In this document: one piece after another, positions 29,803 to 38,237 of the stretch
Position numbering within the stretch: the stretch's first letter is position 1
Layout: each line of letters opens with the position of its first letter
Source: Azospirillum sp. TSH64
Lineage (GTDB): Bacteria; Pseudomonadota; Alphaproteobacteria; Azospirillales; Azospirillaceae
Direction: 5' to 3'
DNA: 64,000 bases
Assembly: GCF_003116035.1 (NCBI RefSeq)
Contig: NZ_LGQW01000015.1
Span: forward strand, 4,395,431-4,459,430
Made by a program: the position numbers and the translations under genes
Notes under the pieces: model-generated
Database searches by the model: none
What the model saw: the letters and a program-made list of their open reading frames with translations, nothing else
What the model was told of the DNA's origin: nothing

Positions 29803-29882
29803 TCCGGGACTCCGGCTCTTGGGTAGGGTCTGTCCATCGGCAACACGCCGCACCCCGCGGCCCCGAAAACAGGAGACAGACC

Positions 29883-30425
29883 ATGATCCGCACCGCCCTG
29901 CTGACCGGCTTCGCTTCGCTCGCCCTGTTCGCCGCTCCGGCGATGGCCCAGAACATCTCCGACATCTCCAACACCGCGGCCGGCATCGGCAACACCGCCA
30001 ACCAGAGCGCGCTGGTCATGCAGAAGTCCAAGGGCCCCTTCGCCGGCCCGAACAGCGCCACCGTCTCCAACCTCGCCGCCGGCATCGGCAACACGGCCAA
30101 CCAGGAAGCCTTCGTGAAGCAGCGGAGCGGCGGCCTGTTCAACGGCGGCTCGGCGGCCACCATCGGCAACACCGCGGCGGGCATCGGCAACAACGCCGGC
30201 CAGATGGCAACGGTGATGCAGCGGAGCGGCGGCCTGCTGAGCGGCGGGAACATCGCCAACGTCGGCAACACGGCGGCCGGCATCGGCAACACCGCCCTGC
30301 AGAGCGGCACGGTGCTGCAGCGTTCGGGCGGGCTGGTCGGGCCCTTCAACCGCAGCAACATGCAGAACCTGTCGGCCGGCGTCGGCAACTTCGCCGGACA
30401 GAGCGCCCTGGTCAGGCAGCGCTGA
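29883..30425 (+). CDS. Exported curlin-like repeat protein (33-aa repeats ending in Q-K/R)
   Basis: Secreted protein of 180 aa. A signal peptide ends at AAPAMA (cleavage after residue 22). The rest is built of a 26-residue partial unit and four complete 33-residue units with the pattern A-G-I-G-N-T-A-x-Q-x5-Q-R-S-G-G, close to curlin repeats of amyloid fibres. Q-K/R pairs end at residues 48, 81, 114, 147 and 180, exactly 33 apart, and the last is the C terminus. No cysteine is present. The gene is monocistronic between CRP site A and a strong terminator. A surface-fibre subunit is the best guess; adhesion or biofilm function is inference. Confidence 0.75.
   Translation: MIRTALLTGFASLALFAAPAMAQNISDISNTAAGIGNTANQSALVMQKSKGPFAGPNSATVSNLAAGIGNTANQEAFVKQRSGGLFNGGSAATIGNTAAGIGNNAGQMATVMQRSGGLLSGGNIANVGNTAAGIGNTALQSGTVLQRSGGLVGPFNRSNMQNLSAGVGNFAGQSALVRQR
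30027..30422 (+). repeat. Four 99-bp coding repeats
   Basis: Codons 49-180 of the exported protein form four back-to-back units of 99 bp (33 aa). Each begins Ser-(Gly/Lys)-Gly and ends Gln-Arg. The DNA copies have diverged, so this is a protein-level repeat kept by selection rather than a recent slippage product. Confidence 0.8.
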
Positions 30426-30459
30426 CCTTCCCCCTCCTCCCGGCCTCCTCCCTGACCTC

Positions 30460-30489
30460 GCTCCGGCCGGCAACGGCCGGAGCATTTTT
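30460..30489 (+). terminator. Rho-independent terminator after repeat-protein gene
   Basis: GCTCCGGCCG and CGGCCGGAGC form a perfect 10-bp stem with a GCAA loop, followed by ATTTTT. It lies 35 nt after the stop codon and ends the single-gene transcript. Confidence 0.9.
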
Positions 30490-30536
30490 CTGCCCGCCGG
30501 CTTCCTGTCCGATCAGGAGGGAAATCCGCCCGCGGT

Positions 30537-30552
30537 TGTGGGGCAACTCACA
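30537..30552. promoter_or_regulatory. CRP-like site B
   Basis: TGTGGGGCAACTCACA; the reverse strand reads TGTGA-N6-CCACA. A TAAGCT -10-like hexamer at 30575-30580 lies 33 bp from its centre, matching a class II promoter. The next exported-protein gene starts at 30631. Confidence 0.68.
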
Positions 30553-30630
30553 GAAGCCGTTCCGGCACTTCACTTAAGCTTTCCACAAGGACGCCACCCA
30601 CCCCCATCCCCAATCGAAGGAAATCCCGCC

Positions 30631-31095
30631 ATGATCCGCACCTGTGTTCTGGGCACCCTTGCCGCCATGCTGCTCGCCACTCCCGCCCTGGCGCAAAACA
30701 AGCCCGTCGGCCCGCTCACCGGCCCCGGCATGCCGTCGATGATGGCGGTACCCGGACTGGTCAGCACCAATGTCGGTAACGCCACCAATGTCGGCGCCGG
30801 CATCGGCAACTCGGCACAGCAGCAGGGCGTTTTCCTTCAGGGCGGTGGCGGTGCTCCCGTCCGCGGCGTCGGCCCGCTGGTCAGCACCAATGTCGGCACC
30901 GCCACCAACGTCGCCGCCGGCATCGGCAACAGCGCCGGTCAGAGGCTGCTGGGCATCCAGGGCAGCGGTGTACAGGTCGGGCTGAACTTCAGCGGCCGCG
31001 GCCCCCTGGTCAGCACCAATGTCGGGGTCGGCACCAACGTCACCGCCGGGATCGGCAACACCGCCGCACAATCGCTGACCGGCCTTCGCCGCTGA
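30631..31095 (+). CDS. Exported glycine/asparagine-rich repeat protein (curlin-like)
   Basis: Secreted protein of 154 aa with a signal peptide ending ATPALA (after residue 21). It shares the first four residues MIRT with the neighbouring repeat protein, suggesting duplication. Three units start G-P-L-V-S-T-N-V-G (about residues 41, 81, 124) and contain AGIGNSAxQ or AGIGNTAAQ, the same G-x-G-N-x-A-x-Q core. The protein ends in Arg-Arg. CRP site B and a -10 element precede it. It is followed after 33 nt by a small secreted Cys-containing protein, probably co-transcribed. A fibre subunit or nucleator role is inferred. Confidence 0.7.
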   Translation: MIRTCVLGTLAAMLLATPALAQNKPVGPLTGPGMPSMMAVPGLVSTNVGNATNVGAGIGNSAQQQGVFLQGGGGAPVRGVGPLVSTNVGTATNVAAGIGNSAGQRLLGIQGSGVQVGLNFSGRGPLVSTNVGVGTNVTAGIGNTAAQSLTGLRR

Positions 31096-31128
31096 GCGCT
31101 CTTTTCCCTCCAATCCAGGAGGTCCCCG

Positions 31129-31476
31129 ATGCCGAGGCTCCCGACACTCCTCGCTCTCGCCGCACCCGCTCTGCTGGTCCTGGCCGTTTCGGCCCCGGTG
31201 CAGGCCGACTCCCTCTCCTGCCAGACGGTCAACGGCAAGACCGTCTGCATGCGGGGGTCGGGAACGCTGAGCTGCGTGACGCACAACGGCCGGACCCGCT
31301 GTTCGGCCACCCCGTCCGACCCGCAGTCCGAAGTCGTTCCCGATGCGGAAATCCAACGGCTTCCCCGCCCAATCACGCCCGATCTGCACAGCCTGCTCGA
31401 GCGCCGGGGCTTCCCCTTCGACCATCGGGCGCACTCCCTGACCCTGGAGAACGATGACGATCCGGACATCGACTGA
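31129..31476 (+). CDS. Small exported protein with four cysteines
   Basis: Product of 115 aa with a signal peptide ending VSAPVQA (after about residue 26). The N-terminal mature part repeats a motif, SCQTVNGKTVC and SCVTHNGRTRC, giving four Cys in two C-x(8)-C pairs that could form disulfide hairpins. The C-terminal half is acidic (ENDDDPDID). I know no named family. It is the second gene of the CRP-site-B transcript and is followed by a hairpin terminator, so a periplasmic or surface accessory role in the repeat-protein system is likely but unproven. Confidence 0.6.
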   Translation: MPRLPTLLALAAPALLVLAVSAPVQADSLSCQTVNGKTVCMRGSGTLSCVTHNGRTRCSATPSDPQSEVVPDAEIQRLPRPITPDLHSLLERRGFPFDHRAHSLTLENDDDPDID

Positions 31477-31556
31477 TCCCCGCCGAACCGCGAAACCGGA
31501 GGAACCGACGGAGTTGGTCCGCTAAGGACGATCCACCGCACCATCCCGCAATCGAA

Positions 31557-31587
31557 GGGCGGCCGGCAGACGCCGGTCGCCCTGTTT
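31557..31587 (+). terminator. Hairpin terminator upstream of CRP-family gene
   Basis: GGGCGGCCGGC and GCCGGTCGCCC form an 11-bp stem (one G-T pair) with an AGAC loop, followed by TGTTT. It ends the two-gene transcript that starts at CRP site B. Confidence 0.65.
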
Positions 31588-31701
31588 GCATCCGACCAGC
31601 ACACGAACGGGGCAGAAGCGCCGACGACGGCGTACCGCCTTTGACGGCGGGGGTCGGGTCGGTTGCCGGCGTACCATTCCCCGCATCGTCACACCGAAGT
31701 C

Positions 31702-31727
31702 TTCACACCCGCGCCTTCACACCCGCG
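31702..31727. repeat. Two TTCACACCCGCG copies, 14-bp period
   Basis: Identical 12-mers start at 31702 and 31716, 32-57 bp before the CRP-family start codon, with a further TCACACC a few bases upstream. The 14-bp period and TCACA cores suggest regulatory half-sites, but the full CRP palindrome is absent. Confidence 0.35.
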
Positions 31728-31758
31728 TCGTCAGCCGAAGCTCAGCCAAGAGGCCGCC

Positions 31759-32469
31759 ATGACCGCGATACGGATCAATTTCGACAAGGATCTCGTCCTT
31801 GCCGGACATTTCCTGCTCAAGCATCTGGAGCGGGAGGAAAGGCATCGTCTGGCGACCGCCGCGCGGCTGTCCCACCACGCACGCGGCGCCATGATCTTCC
31901 AGAAGGGCGATCCCGGCGACAGCATGATGGCGGTCATCCGCGGCCGGGTGAAGATCTGCTGCCATTCCATGGACGGCAAGGAACTGGTGCTGAGCATAAT
32001 CAACAAGGGCGGCCTCTTCGGCGAGATCGCCCTGCTGGATGGCGAGCCGCGCACCGCCGACGCGGTGGCCCTGGAGGAAACCGACCTTCTGGTGCTGGAC
32101 CGGTCGCAGCTGATGCCGGTGCTGACGGCAAGGCCGGATCTGGCCTTCCGCATCATCAGCGTGCTGTGCCAGCGGCTGCGCCAGACCAGCGAGCATCTGG
32201 AGGACACGCTGTTCCTGGAAGCGCCCTCCCGCTTCGCCCGCGCCCTGAAGCGGCTGGGCGATGCCTTTGGCAAGCCGGGGCCGGAGGGGCTGCGGCTGGA
32301 CATCAAGCTGTCGCAGCAGCAGTTGGGCTGCCTCGTCGGCGTCTCGCGCGAGAGCGTCAACAAGCTGCTGAACGAGTGGCAGCGTGCCGGCGTGATCGGG
32401 ATGGACGCAGGCTATATCGTCATCCGCGACACCGGCGCCCTGGACGACATCGCCGACTCCTGCGGCTGA
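31759..32469 (+). CDS. CRP/FNR-family transcriptional regulator (cAMP-type)
   Basis: Regulator of 236 aa with an N-terminal cyclic-nucleotide-binding beta-roll and a C-terminal winged helix. The phosphate-binding cassette GGLFGEIALLDGEPRTADAV has the Arg-Thr pair expected of a cAMP pocket. There are no FNR-type iron-sulfur cysteines at the N terminus. The recognition helix VSRESVNKLL keeps the Arg-Glu of E. coli CRP that reads TGTGA, agreeing with the five TGTGA-type sites around the locus. ATG 31759 (MTAIRINFD) is the best start; earlier codons read proline/histidine-rich sequence. It is flanked on both sides by genes with these sites, so it is the likely local controller. Confidence 0.88.
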   Translation: MTAIRINFDKDLVLAGHFLLKHLEREERHRLATAARLSHHARGAMIFQKGDPGDSMMAVIRGRVKICCHSMDGKELVLSIINKGGLFGEIALLDGEPRTADAVALEETDLLVLDRSQLMPVLTARPDLAFRIISVLCQRLRQTSEHLEDTLFLEAPSRFARALKRLGDAFGKPGPEGLRLDIKLSQQQLGCLVGVSRESVNKLLNEWQRAGVIGMDAGYIVIRDTGALDDIADSCG

Positions 32470-32489
32470 AACGCCAATCCGGCGCCGCT

Positions 32490-32505
32490 TGTGAGCCGCG
32501 CCACA
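32490..32505. promoter_or_regulatory. CRP-like site C
   Basis: TGTGAGCCGCGCCACA, 21 bp after the CRP-family stop and 68 bp before the next exported-protein start. A weak CAAGAT hexamer at 32527-32532 is at the class II distance (32 bp centre to centre). Confidence 0.65.
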
Positions 32506-32572
32506 GCGCCCTGGTCCGATCGGCATCAAGATGCTCCCCACACCCGGCCGTCAGCCACTGAGGGAGCCCGCG

Positions 32573-33298
32573 ATGATGTCGTCCCGCACCGTTTTCCTGC
32601 CTGCCTTCGCCGCCCTGCTGCTGACCGCCGGGACGGCCGCGGCCCAGGTCACCGGCGGCATCGCCTTTCCGCCCGGCCCGATCCCCGGCGCGGCGATGGC
32701 GCAGGCCTTCGCCCAGACACCCCGGCTGCCGGTGTCGGTGAACCCGACGCCCCGCGGCGCCCCTCCCGGCGCGATGGTCACCAACCCGTCCCTGCGCCGG
32801 TCTTCCGTGAACCAGCAGGCGATCACCCGCATCCGCGGCGATGCCGGCTATCTCGCCGGCTTCAACAAGGGGCAACCGCTGGCCGCCAGCCGTCAGCCCC
32901 CGGTGCAGCCGGTCGACCCCAGCTTCACCATCATCGATGCCCCCTTCATCGTGAACAATTTCAACAGCGCGCTGAACTTCGCCTTCGGCGACGGCAACAT
33001 CAGCCAGCAGCAGCTCGGCGACGGCACCGCGGCGGGCAGCGCCGGCCCGGTGGAGACCGCCGCCCCGGCGCCGGCGCCCGAACCGGCCCCGCTTCCCGCT
33101 CCGGCCCCCGCTTCGACCGCCAAGCCGGCCGGACCTTCGACCCTCGATATGCTGATGAGCACAGCCGGGCCGCTGCCACATCTGCCTGCGGCGCTGGCCC
33201 ATGGCGGTGTGCAGTTCAACAATGTGAACACCACGACCAACACCGCCGTCGGCACGGGGAACCGGGCGACCCAGAAGACGGTCACGGTCCAGCGCTGA
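32573..33298 (+). CDS. Exported Asn/Pro-rich protein with terminal curlin-like repeat
   Basis: Secreted protein of 241 aa with a signal peptide ending GTAAAQ (cleavage near residue 24). The central region includes NNFNSALNFAFGDGNISQQQ, Asn/Gln-rich and similar to a curlin unit. A Pro/Ala linker follows (about 165-195), and the last 25 residues contain NTTTNTAVGTGNRATQ and end VQR. The G-x-G-N-x-A-x-Q core and basic C terminus match the two other repeat proteins. It has its own CRP site C. It ends only 6 nt from the convergent caspase-like gene. Possible roles are minor fibre subunit or anchor; this is inference. Confidence 0.62.
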   Translation: MMSSRTVFLPAFAALLLTAGTAAAQVTGGIAFPPGPIPGAAMAQAFAQTPRLPVSVNPTPRGAPPGAMVTNPSLRRSSVNQQAITRIRGDAGYLAGFNKGQPLAASRQPPVQPVDPSFTIIDAPFIVNNFNSALNFAFGDGNISQQQLGDGTAAGSAGPVETAAPAPAPEPAPLPAPAPASTAKPAGPSTLDMLMSTAGPLPHLPAALAHGGVQFNNVNTTTNTAVGTGNRATQKTVTVQR

Positions 33299-33304
33299 CC
33301 CCCG

Positions 33305-36049
33305 TCAGTTCACCTCCCGCGCCACCCGGAAGCCATTGGTCAGATAGCGCACGTCGATGTCATAGCTGTTGCGCATCGTTCCATTGATCGCTTCCAGCTT
33401 GTCGCGCCAGGACCCGCCGCGCAGAACCCGCTTGCGGCAGTTCCCCTGCGTCCAGGCGCTGCCGTCGGCCGGGGCACCCTGGTAGTTCTTGTTCCAGCAG
33501 TCGGCCACCCATTCCGCCACGCCGCCGTTCATGTCGTGCAGACCGAGCGGATTGGCCTTGTAGCTGCCGGCGGCGGCCGGGGTCAGATGTTCGTGCGGAC
33601 CGCCGCAATCGTCGCAGTCGGCGTGGTTCCCCTCCTCCGCCCCCCACCAGAAGGGCGTGGTGGTGCCGGCCCGCGCGGCGAATTCCCATTCCGCCTCGCT
33701 CGGCAGGCGATAGCGCTGGCCGGTCTTGCGGCTGAGCCAAGCCACATAGGCCTGTGCATCCTGCCAATGCAGATTGTGGACAGGGGTTCCATCGGTCGGG
33801 TTGGTCATGCGCGGCATGTCGGTGCAGCCGCCCTCCTGGATGCAGGCGCGCCATTCGCCGACCGTCACCTCATACATGCCGAGCGCGAAGGGCTTGGCGA
33901 TGGTGACGCGGTGGACCGGCCGTTCCGACGGGTCGCCCTTGTCGTTCCCCATCATGAAATTGCCGGCGGGCACCCGCACCAGCACCGGACAGGTCGGACA
34001 ATCCTGGAAGCTGTTGCCCGAGCCATGATTGCGCGCGGTGCCGTTCGTCGGCCCGGATGGCGCGGTTGAGGGCGCAGCCGGCGGCACGGTCGCCGCCACC
34101 TGCGGCTCGGACGGCGGTGGAGCCGCGGCCTGGACCGGCGCCGGCGGCGCTTCACGCTTCAACAGTGCGGCGGCGACGAAGCCCTGGGTGCCATCCTCAA
34201 GCGCGATGCGGTACCACCCGCCGTCCGGCACGCGGCCGAGAACCTGCACCACGGCTCCGCGCGCCACCCGGCCGACCCGTGCGCCGCCATTGGCCGGCGT
34301 CGCCCGCAGGATGCCTTCCGCCGTGACCATGTAGCGTCCGGGCTCCGCTGGCTCCAGGCCCGGTCCCATCGCCGTTTCAGGCTTGGCTTCCGCCTTCGGC
34401 GGCGGCTCCGCCGGTTTCCCGGCGAGCTTCAACGCCTCAAGCTGGCGGCGGGCCACCGGGGCGTAATTGCCGCTGCCGAACAGTTGCAGGAAAGCCTGAA
34501 GGTCGCCGGGCTCCTTGCTGGACTGGATGCGCTTCCACAGGCTGTCTTCCAGCTCGGCCACCGGGGCGGTGCCGGGTGCCGCGATTTCCACGCTGACGCT
34601 CGCCGTGGCGGTGCCGCCGCGCCCGTCATCGACGCTGTAGCGCAGGGTTCCGGCCGGACCGGGGGCGGCGGCCTCCGGGTCGAAGGTCAGGCCGGTCAGC
34701 GCCTGGACGGTCAGCCGGTCGCCCGACTTCACGACGGCCGACCCATCGTGGACGCTGCCGCGCTCCGGCACGGCGGTGACGGTGACGGTCAGCGGGTCGC
34801 CGTCCGGGTCGGACGGCGCGTCGATTCCCATCGGATTGCCGGCGACGCGCAGTTTGCGCTCCGCCACCACCGCCGGGGGCTGGTTGCTCGGCTTGATCGT
34901 CACGGGGATGGCGCCGGTGGTCATGCCGCCGCGCCCGTCGGCCACCAGGAACTCGAAGGCGCCCGCATCGCCGCGGAAGCTGCCATCGGGCTTGAAGCTG
35001 GTGGCCGCCAGCTGATCCACCGTCAGATAGTCGCCGATCAGCACGCTGCGCTCCCCGACGCGGACGGTGCCGCCGCGCGGCAGGCCGGTGATGCGGGCGT
35101 ACATCTGATCGTCGTCAGGATCGGTCGGCTTGCCGGCCCCCAGCGGCTCCGCGCCGGCACGATCCAGCACGGTCAGCGCCCGCAACTCCCCCAGCACAGG
35201 CGGCCGGTTGGGCGGGCGGGGATTGAAGTAGAAGGGGGTGGCGCCGAGCGACCCGTAGACGAACGGCTCCTGCCGGCCGTTGGTGGCCTGCTTCACCGTA
35301 TCGCGCACATTGCGGAAGAACAGGCTCAGCTCCAGCCCCGGTGTCTGGAGATGCTGGAGCAGCGCCGCGCTGAAGGGGCTGTGGTCGCCGGTTCCGTCCT
35401 CCGCCAGCTGGTCGGCGCGGGTCGCCATCGCCACCAGCGTGTCGCTCGGCGTGTCGTCGACGCTGCCGAAGCCGGGATGGGCTTGGTTGCGGTTCGAGCC
35501 GCTGCGGGTCAGCCGGTCGACGAAGGGATTGTTGCGGCAGGCGTCGAGGATGAGGATGCCGAGCTTGCGCGCGCCCGCCAGTTCACCCATCGGCAGATTC
35601 AGCGGGATCGCCTCATAGACCAGATCGCGTTCGCGTTCCAACTGGGCATCGGCCGGCAGCAGATAGTTGACGCCGTTCACCTGGATGCCGTGCCCGGCAT
35701 AGAAGATCACCGCCACGTCGGCCTGCGACGCCTTCAGCCCGAACTGGCGCAGGGCGGTGGCGAAGCCGCGGGCGTCCAGATCGTACTGCTCGTCCACCGT
35801 GAAGTTCAGTGCCCGCAACGCCTCGCCGATGGCTTTCGCATCGTTGCGCGGGTTCACCAGTTCCGGCGCATTGCGGTAATTGCTGACCCCGATCACCAGC
35901 GCCAGCCGGCTTTCCGCCGCGGCACCGGCCGGCGTCTGCCCGGTGGTGGCCGGACCGGCCGCAAGCGCGCCCCCGCCGAGGGCCATAACCGCCAGCAAAA
36001 GGAGCAGCACCGCGACCATCGCCCGGCAGGGTCCGACCGGTTTTACCAT
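33305..36049 (-). CDS. Exported caspase-like protease with cadherin-like, SH3 and sulfatase-modifying-factor-type domains
   Basis: Large secreted or periplasmic protein (914 aa). After an N-terminal hydrophobic signal (about 11-31) comes a peptidase C14 caspase-like domain with catalytic His in YAGHG (His120) and Cys in LDACRNNPF (Cys171). Two cadherin/VCBS-like segments (DPDDDQ..., DPDGDP..., about 290-490), a linker, an SH3-like domain (about 570-630) and a C-terminal SUMF1/FGE-type domain (about 695-914, RLPSEAEWEFAARAG) follow. The Cys pair that makes formylglycine is missing after RGGSW, so that domain probably binds rather than oxidises. Metacaspase-type enzymes usually cut after Arg or Lys. 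It is convergent with, and 6 nt from, an exported repeat-protein gene. Confidence 0.85.
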   Translation of the reverse strand: MVKPVGPCRAMVAVLLLLLAVMALGGGALAAGPATTGQTPAGAAAESRLALVIGVSNYRNAPELVNPRNDAKAIGEALRALNFTVDEQYDLDARGFATALRQFGLKASQADVAVIFYAGHGIQVNGVNYLLPADAQLERERDLVYEAIPLNLPMGELAGARKLGILILDACRNNPFVDRLTRSGSNRNQAHPGFGSVDDTPSDTLVAMATRADQLAEDGTGDHSPFSAALLQHLQTPGLELSLFFRNVRDTVKQATNGRQEPFVYGSLGATPFYFNPRPPNRPPVLGELRALTVLDRAGAEPLGAGKPTDPDDDQMYARITGLPRGGTVRVGERSVLIGDYLTVDQLAATSFKPDGSFRGDAGAFEFLVADGRGGMTTGAIPVTIKPSNQPPAVVAERKLRVAGNPMGIDAPSDPDGDPLTVTVTAVPERGSVHDGSAVVKSGDRLTVQALTGLTFDPEAAAPGPAGTLRYSVDDGRGGTATASVSVEIAAPGTAPVAELEDSLWKRIQSSKEPGDLQAFLQLFGSGNYAPVARRQLEALKLAGKPAEPPPKAEAKPETAMGPGLEPAEPGRYMVTAEGILRATPANGGARVGRVARGAVVQVLGRVPDGGWYRIALEDGTQGFVAAALLKREAPPAPVQAAAPPPSEPQVAATVPPAAPSTAPSGPTNGTARNHGSGNSFQDCPTCPVLVRVPAGNFMMGNDKGDPSERPVHRVTIAKPFALGMYEVTVGEWRACIQEGGCTDMPRMTNPTDGTPVHNLHWQDAQAYVAWLSRKTGQRYRLPSEAEWEFAARAGTTTPFWWGAEEGNHADCDDCGGPHEHLTPAAAGSYKANPLGLHDMNGGVAEWVADCWNKNYQGAPADGSAWTQGNCRKRVLRGGSWRDKLEAINGTMRNSYDIDVRYLTNGFRVAREVN

Positions 36050-36310
36050 CCCCGCCTCCGTACCCGTGCAAAGAGGCGCCGCACTCCGTCGTCGGTCGCA
36101 TACGACCTATAGGCTCACCGGCGAAGCTTGCGGCGCATAGCGGATGGCTGTTCGAATCGATTTCGGAAATTGCCGGCAGCCCGCCATGGATGGAAGGAAG
36201 CATACCATGGCTCAATTGCATTCCAAGCCGCCCCATGAGCCTGAACCCGGCAAAAGAGGGGGTGGCAGGCCGAAGTGATTACTTCCTGTATCGAGGATTA
36301 ATGCTGATGA

Positions 36311-38230
36311 TTATCGCCGACGGCTATCGGCATCTTCATCGTCGATCAACAGCCAGATCCGCACCGCTTTCACCTTCCCCTTCAGCGCCACCTCCCCCAC
36401 CGGCAGCGCCGTGCAACGGACGTCCGCCGCCTGCGGCCCCCCCTGCCGCACCGCCTGCCATGTCGGATCGCCGACGATGACCCGGCAATGGCGCGACGTG
36501 CGGGCATCGACCAACTTGCCATAGGCCTCCAGCCGGGCGGCGGTGTTCGCGGTGTCGCCGAGAAGCGAGTATTCGCTGTGCCGCAACCCGCCAAGGCTGC
36601 CGGCGACCAGCGGGCCGGTGTGCAGGCCGACCCGGATGCCGACCGGCGGCAGCCCTTCCGCCTGCCACCGCCGGTTCAACGCCACCAGTTCCCGGCCCAT
36701 CTGCAAGGCGCAACGGACGGCGCGGCCGGCGTCGGCGTCGATCTCGTCCTGCGTGCTGCGGGCGACCGGCGCGCCGAACACCGCCAGAATCGCATCGCCG
36801 ACGAAGCGCAGAACCACCCCGTCATTGGCGGTGACGATGTGCACCATGGCATCCAGATAGCCCTCCAGCCAGCGGATCAGCGGTTCCGGCTCCAGGGCCT
36901 CGCAAATGGTGGTGAATCCCTCGATATCGGAGAACAGCACGGTGGCAGTCAATTGCTGCGGGCGCGGGCGGTTGCCGGTCATGAAGGTCGCGCGTTCGCG
37001 CCAGATCTCCTCCGCCACCGGTTGGGAGACATGGTTGGCGAACAGCTGCATCATCACGCGCCGGTCCGCCCGTTCGCGCAGCGACATCTGCACGGTCATG
37101 GCGGCGAGACCGGCTCCCCAGGCCAACGACGGCGCCACCAGCGGCACCAGCGGACCACCCGCCGCGAACAGCACATTGGCACCGGTCCAGGCGGCCGCCG
37201 GCACAAGCAGCCCGGCCGCCGCCACCAGCCACAAGGGCAATCCGGCCAGCGCCACCGCCACCCCGGCCGCCGCCATCAGCAGCGCCAGCGCCGCTTCTCC
37301 CGCGAATGGCAGGCGCGGGTTCTGCCGCCCGTCGAGAAGCTGGGCCAGCACATGCGCCTCGATCTCCACCCCCGGCGTCGATGCACCGGCCGACGACAGC
37401 GGCGTCCGATGCTGATCGATGCCGGCCAGTGCCGTGCCCACCAGCACCGTCCGCCCGGCCAGCCAGCTTTTCGGCAGAACGGCGACAGTTTCCGCGGGAT
37501 AGACCGGGAACGGGCTGGTCGAGCCGTCCGGCCGGCCATGCCAGTCGATGCGGAACGGTTCGCCCGGCACAACCGACACACCGCCCAAACGGGCAAGCTG
37601 AACCGGCAGGCTCGGCGTGCCGTCGCCGCCGAAGGGGACATGCCAGCGCACCGCGGCATCCAGCCGATCCTTCGCCAGATTGGCATGACCGCGCGGCATC
37701 CCGTCGGTGAAGCCGTCGAGGAAACGGCGCTGCCGCTCGGTCAGCGGCGTCTGCTCCAGGGCGGTGATCGCCACCACCGGGACCGGTGCGCCCAGCATGG
37801 CGCGGCGCAACTGCTCGTCCAGGACCGGAAGGCTGGGTTGGTCGAACAGCACGTCGATGCCGATGGCGCGGACCCCGGCCGCCGCCAGCACGCCGACGAT
37901 GTCGGCCAGCATGCCGCGATCCACCGGCGACCGGCAGGCAAGACCGGCGAAGCTGTCCTCGCCGAACAGCACCAGCGCGATGGCGGGATGTTGTGGCTGC
38001 GCCGGAGCGGCAGCGGCGATCAGCCGGTCGGCCAGGCTTTCATCCGCGGTGCGCAGCGGCGGCACCAGCCGCGTGGCGGCAAGCGCCAACGCCGCACCCG
38101 CCAGCATGACGGCCACCGGCAGCCACCGGCGCGACCAGCCGCGACGGTCCGGCGGCCGGTCGCGCACCGCCGGTTTCGCAACGGCGGGAGCCTCCGGCCC
38201 TTCCCTGGGATTCGCCGGCGGGCCGTCCAT
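36311..38230 (-). CDS. CHASE2-domain class III adenylate/guanylate cyclase
   Basis: Membrane-bound nucleotide cyclase (639 aa). An N-terminal membrane helix (about 36-52), an extracytoplasmic CHASE2 sensor (about 60-320), three further helices (about 325-405) and a cytosolic class III catalytic domain (about 435-600) are visible. Metal-binding aspartates lie in VLFSDIEGFTTI and FVGDAILAVFG. The transition-state Asn and Arg are in GDTANTAARLE. It is the last gene of a four-gene leftward operon (OmpA-like, small exported, DUF4384, cyclase; the last gap is 7 nt) headed by CRP-like site D. If it makes cAMP it would supply the ligand for the CRP-family regulator of the same locus. Confidence 0.88.
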   Translation of the reverse strand: MDGPPANPREGPEAPAVAKPAVRDRPPDRRGWSRRWLPVAVMLAGAALALAATRLVPPLRTADESLADRLIAAAAPAQPQHPAIALVLFGEDSFAGLACRSPVDRGMLADIVGVLAAAGVRAIGIDVLFDQPSLPVLDEQLRRAMLGAPVPVVAITALEQTPLTERQRRFLDGFTDGMPRGHANLAKDRLDAAVRWHVPFGGDGTPSLPVQLARLGGVSVVPGEPFRIDWHGRPDGSTSPFPVYPAETVAVLPKSWLAGRTVLVGTALAGIDQHRTPLSSAGASTPGVEIEAHVLAQLLDGRQNPRLPFAGEAALALLMAAAGVAVALAGLPLWLVAAAGLLVPAAAWTGANVLFAAGGPLVPLVAPSLAWGAGLAAMTVQMSLRERADRRVMMQLFANHVSQPVAEEIWRERATFMTGNRPRPQQLTATVLFSDIEGFTTICEALEPEPLIRWLEGYLDAMVHIVTANDGVVLRFVGDAILAVFGAPVARSTQDEIDADAGRAVRCALQMGRELVALNRRWQAEGLPPVGIRVGLHTGPLVAGSLGGLRHSEYSLLGDTANTAARLEAYGKLVDARTSRHCRVIVGDPTWQAVRQGGPQAADVRCTALPVGEVALKGKVKAVRIWLLIDDEDADSRRR

Positions 38231-38237
38231 CCGCTCC

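Noticed and set aside
29883-31095. Repeats considered as a CRISPR array or recent tandem duplication
   Set aside because: The periodicity is in codons, the units are diverged at the DNA level, there are no unique spacers and the frame is intact with a signal peptide.
33305-34000. C-terminal FGE-type domain as the activating enzyme for the choline-sulfatase
   Set aside because: The cysteine pair needed for formylglycine formation is absent, and the protein is exported while choline-sulfatase is cytosolic.
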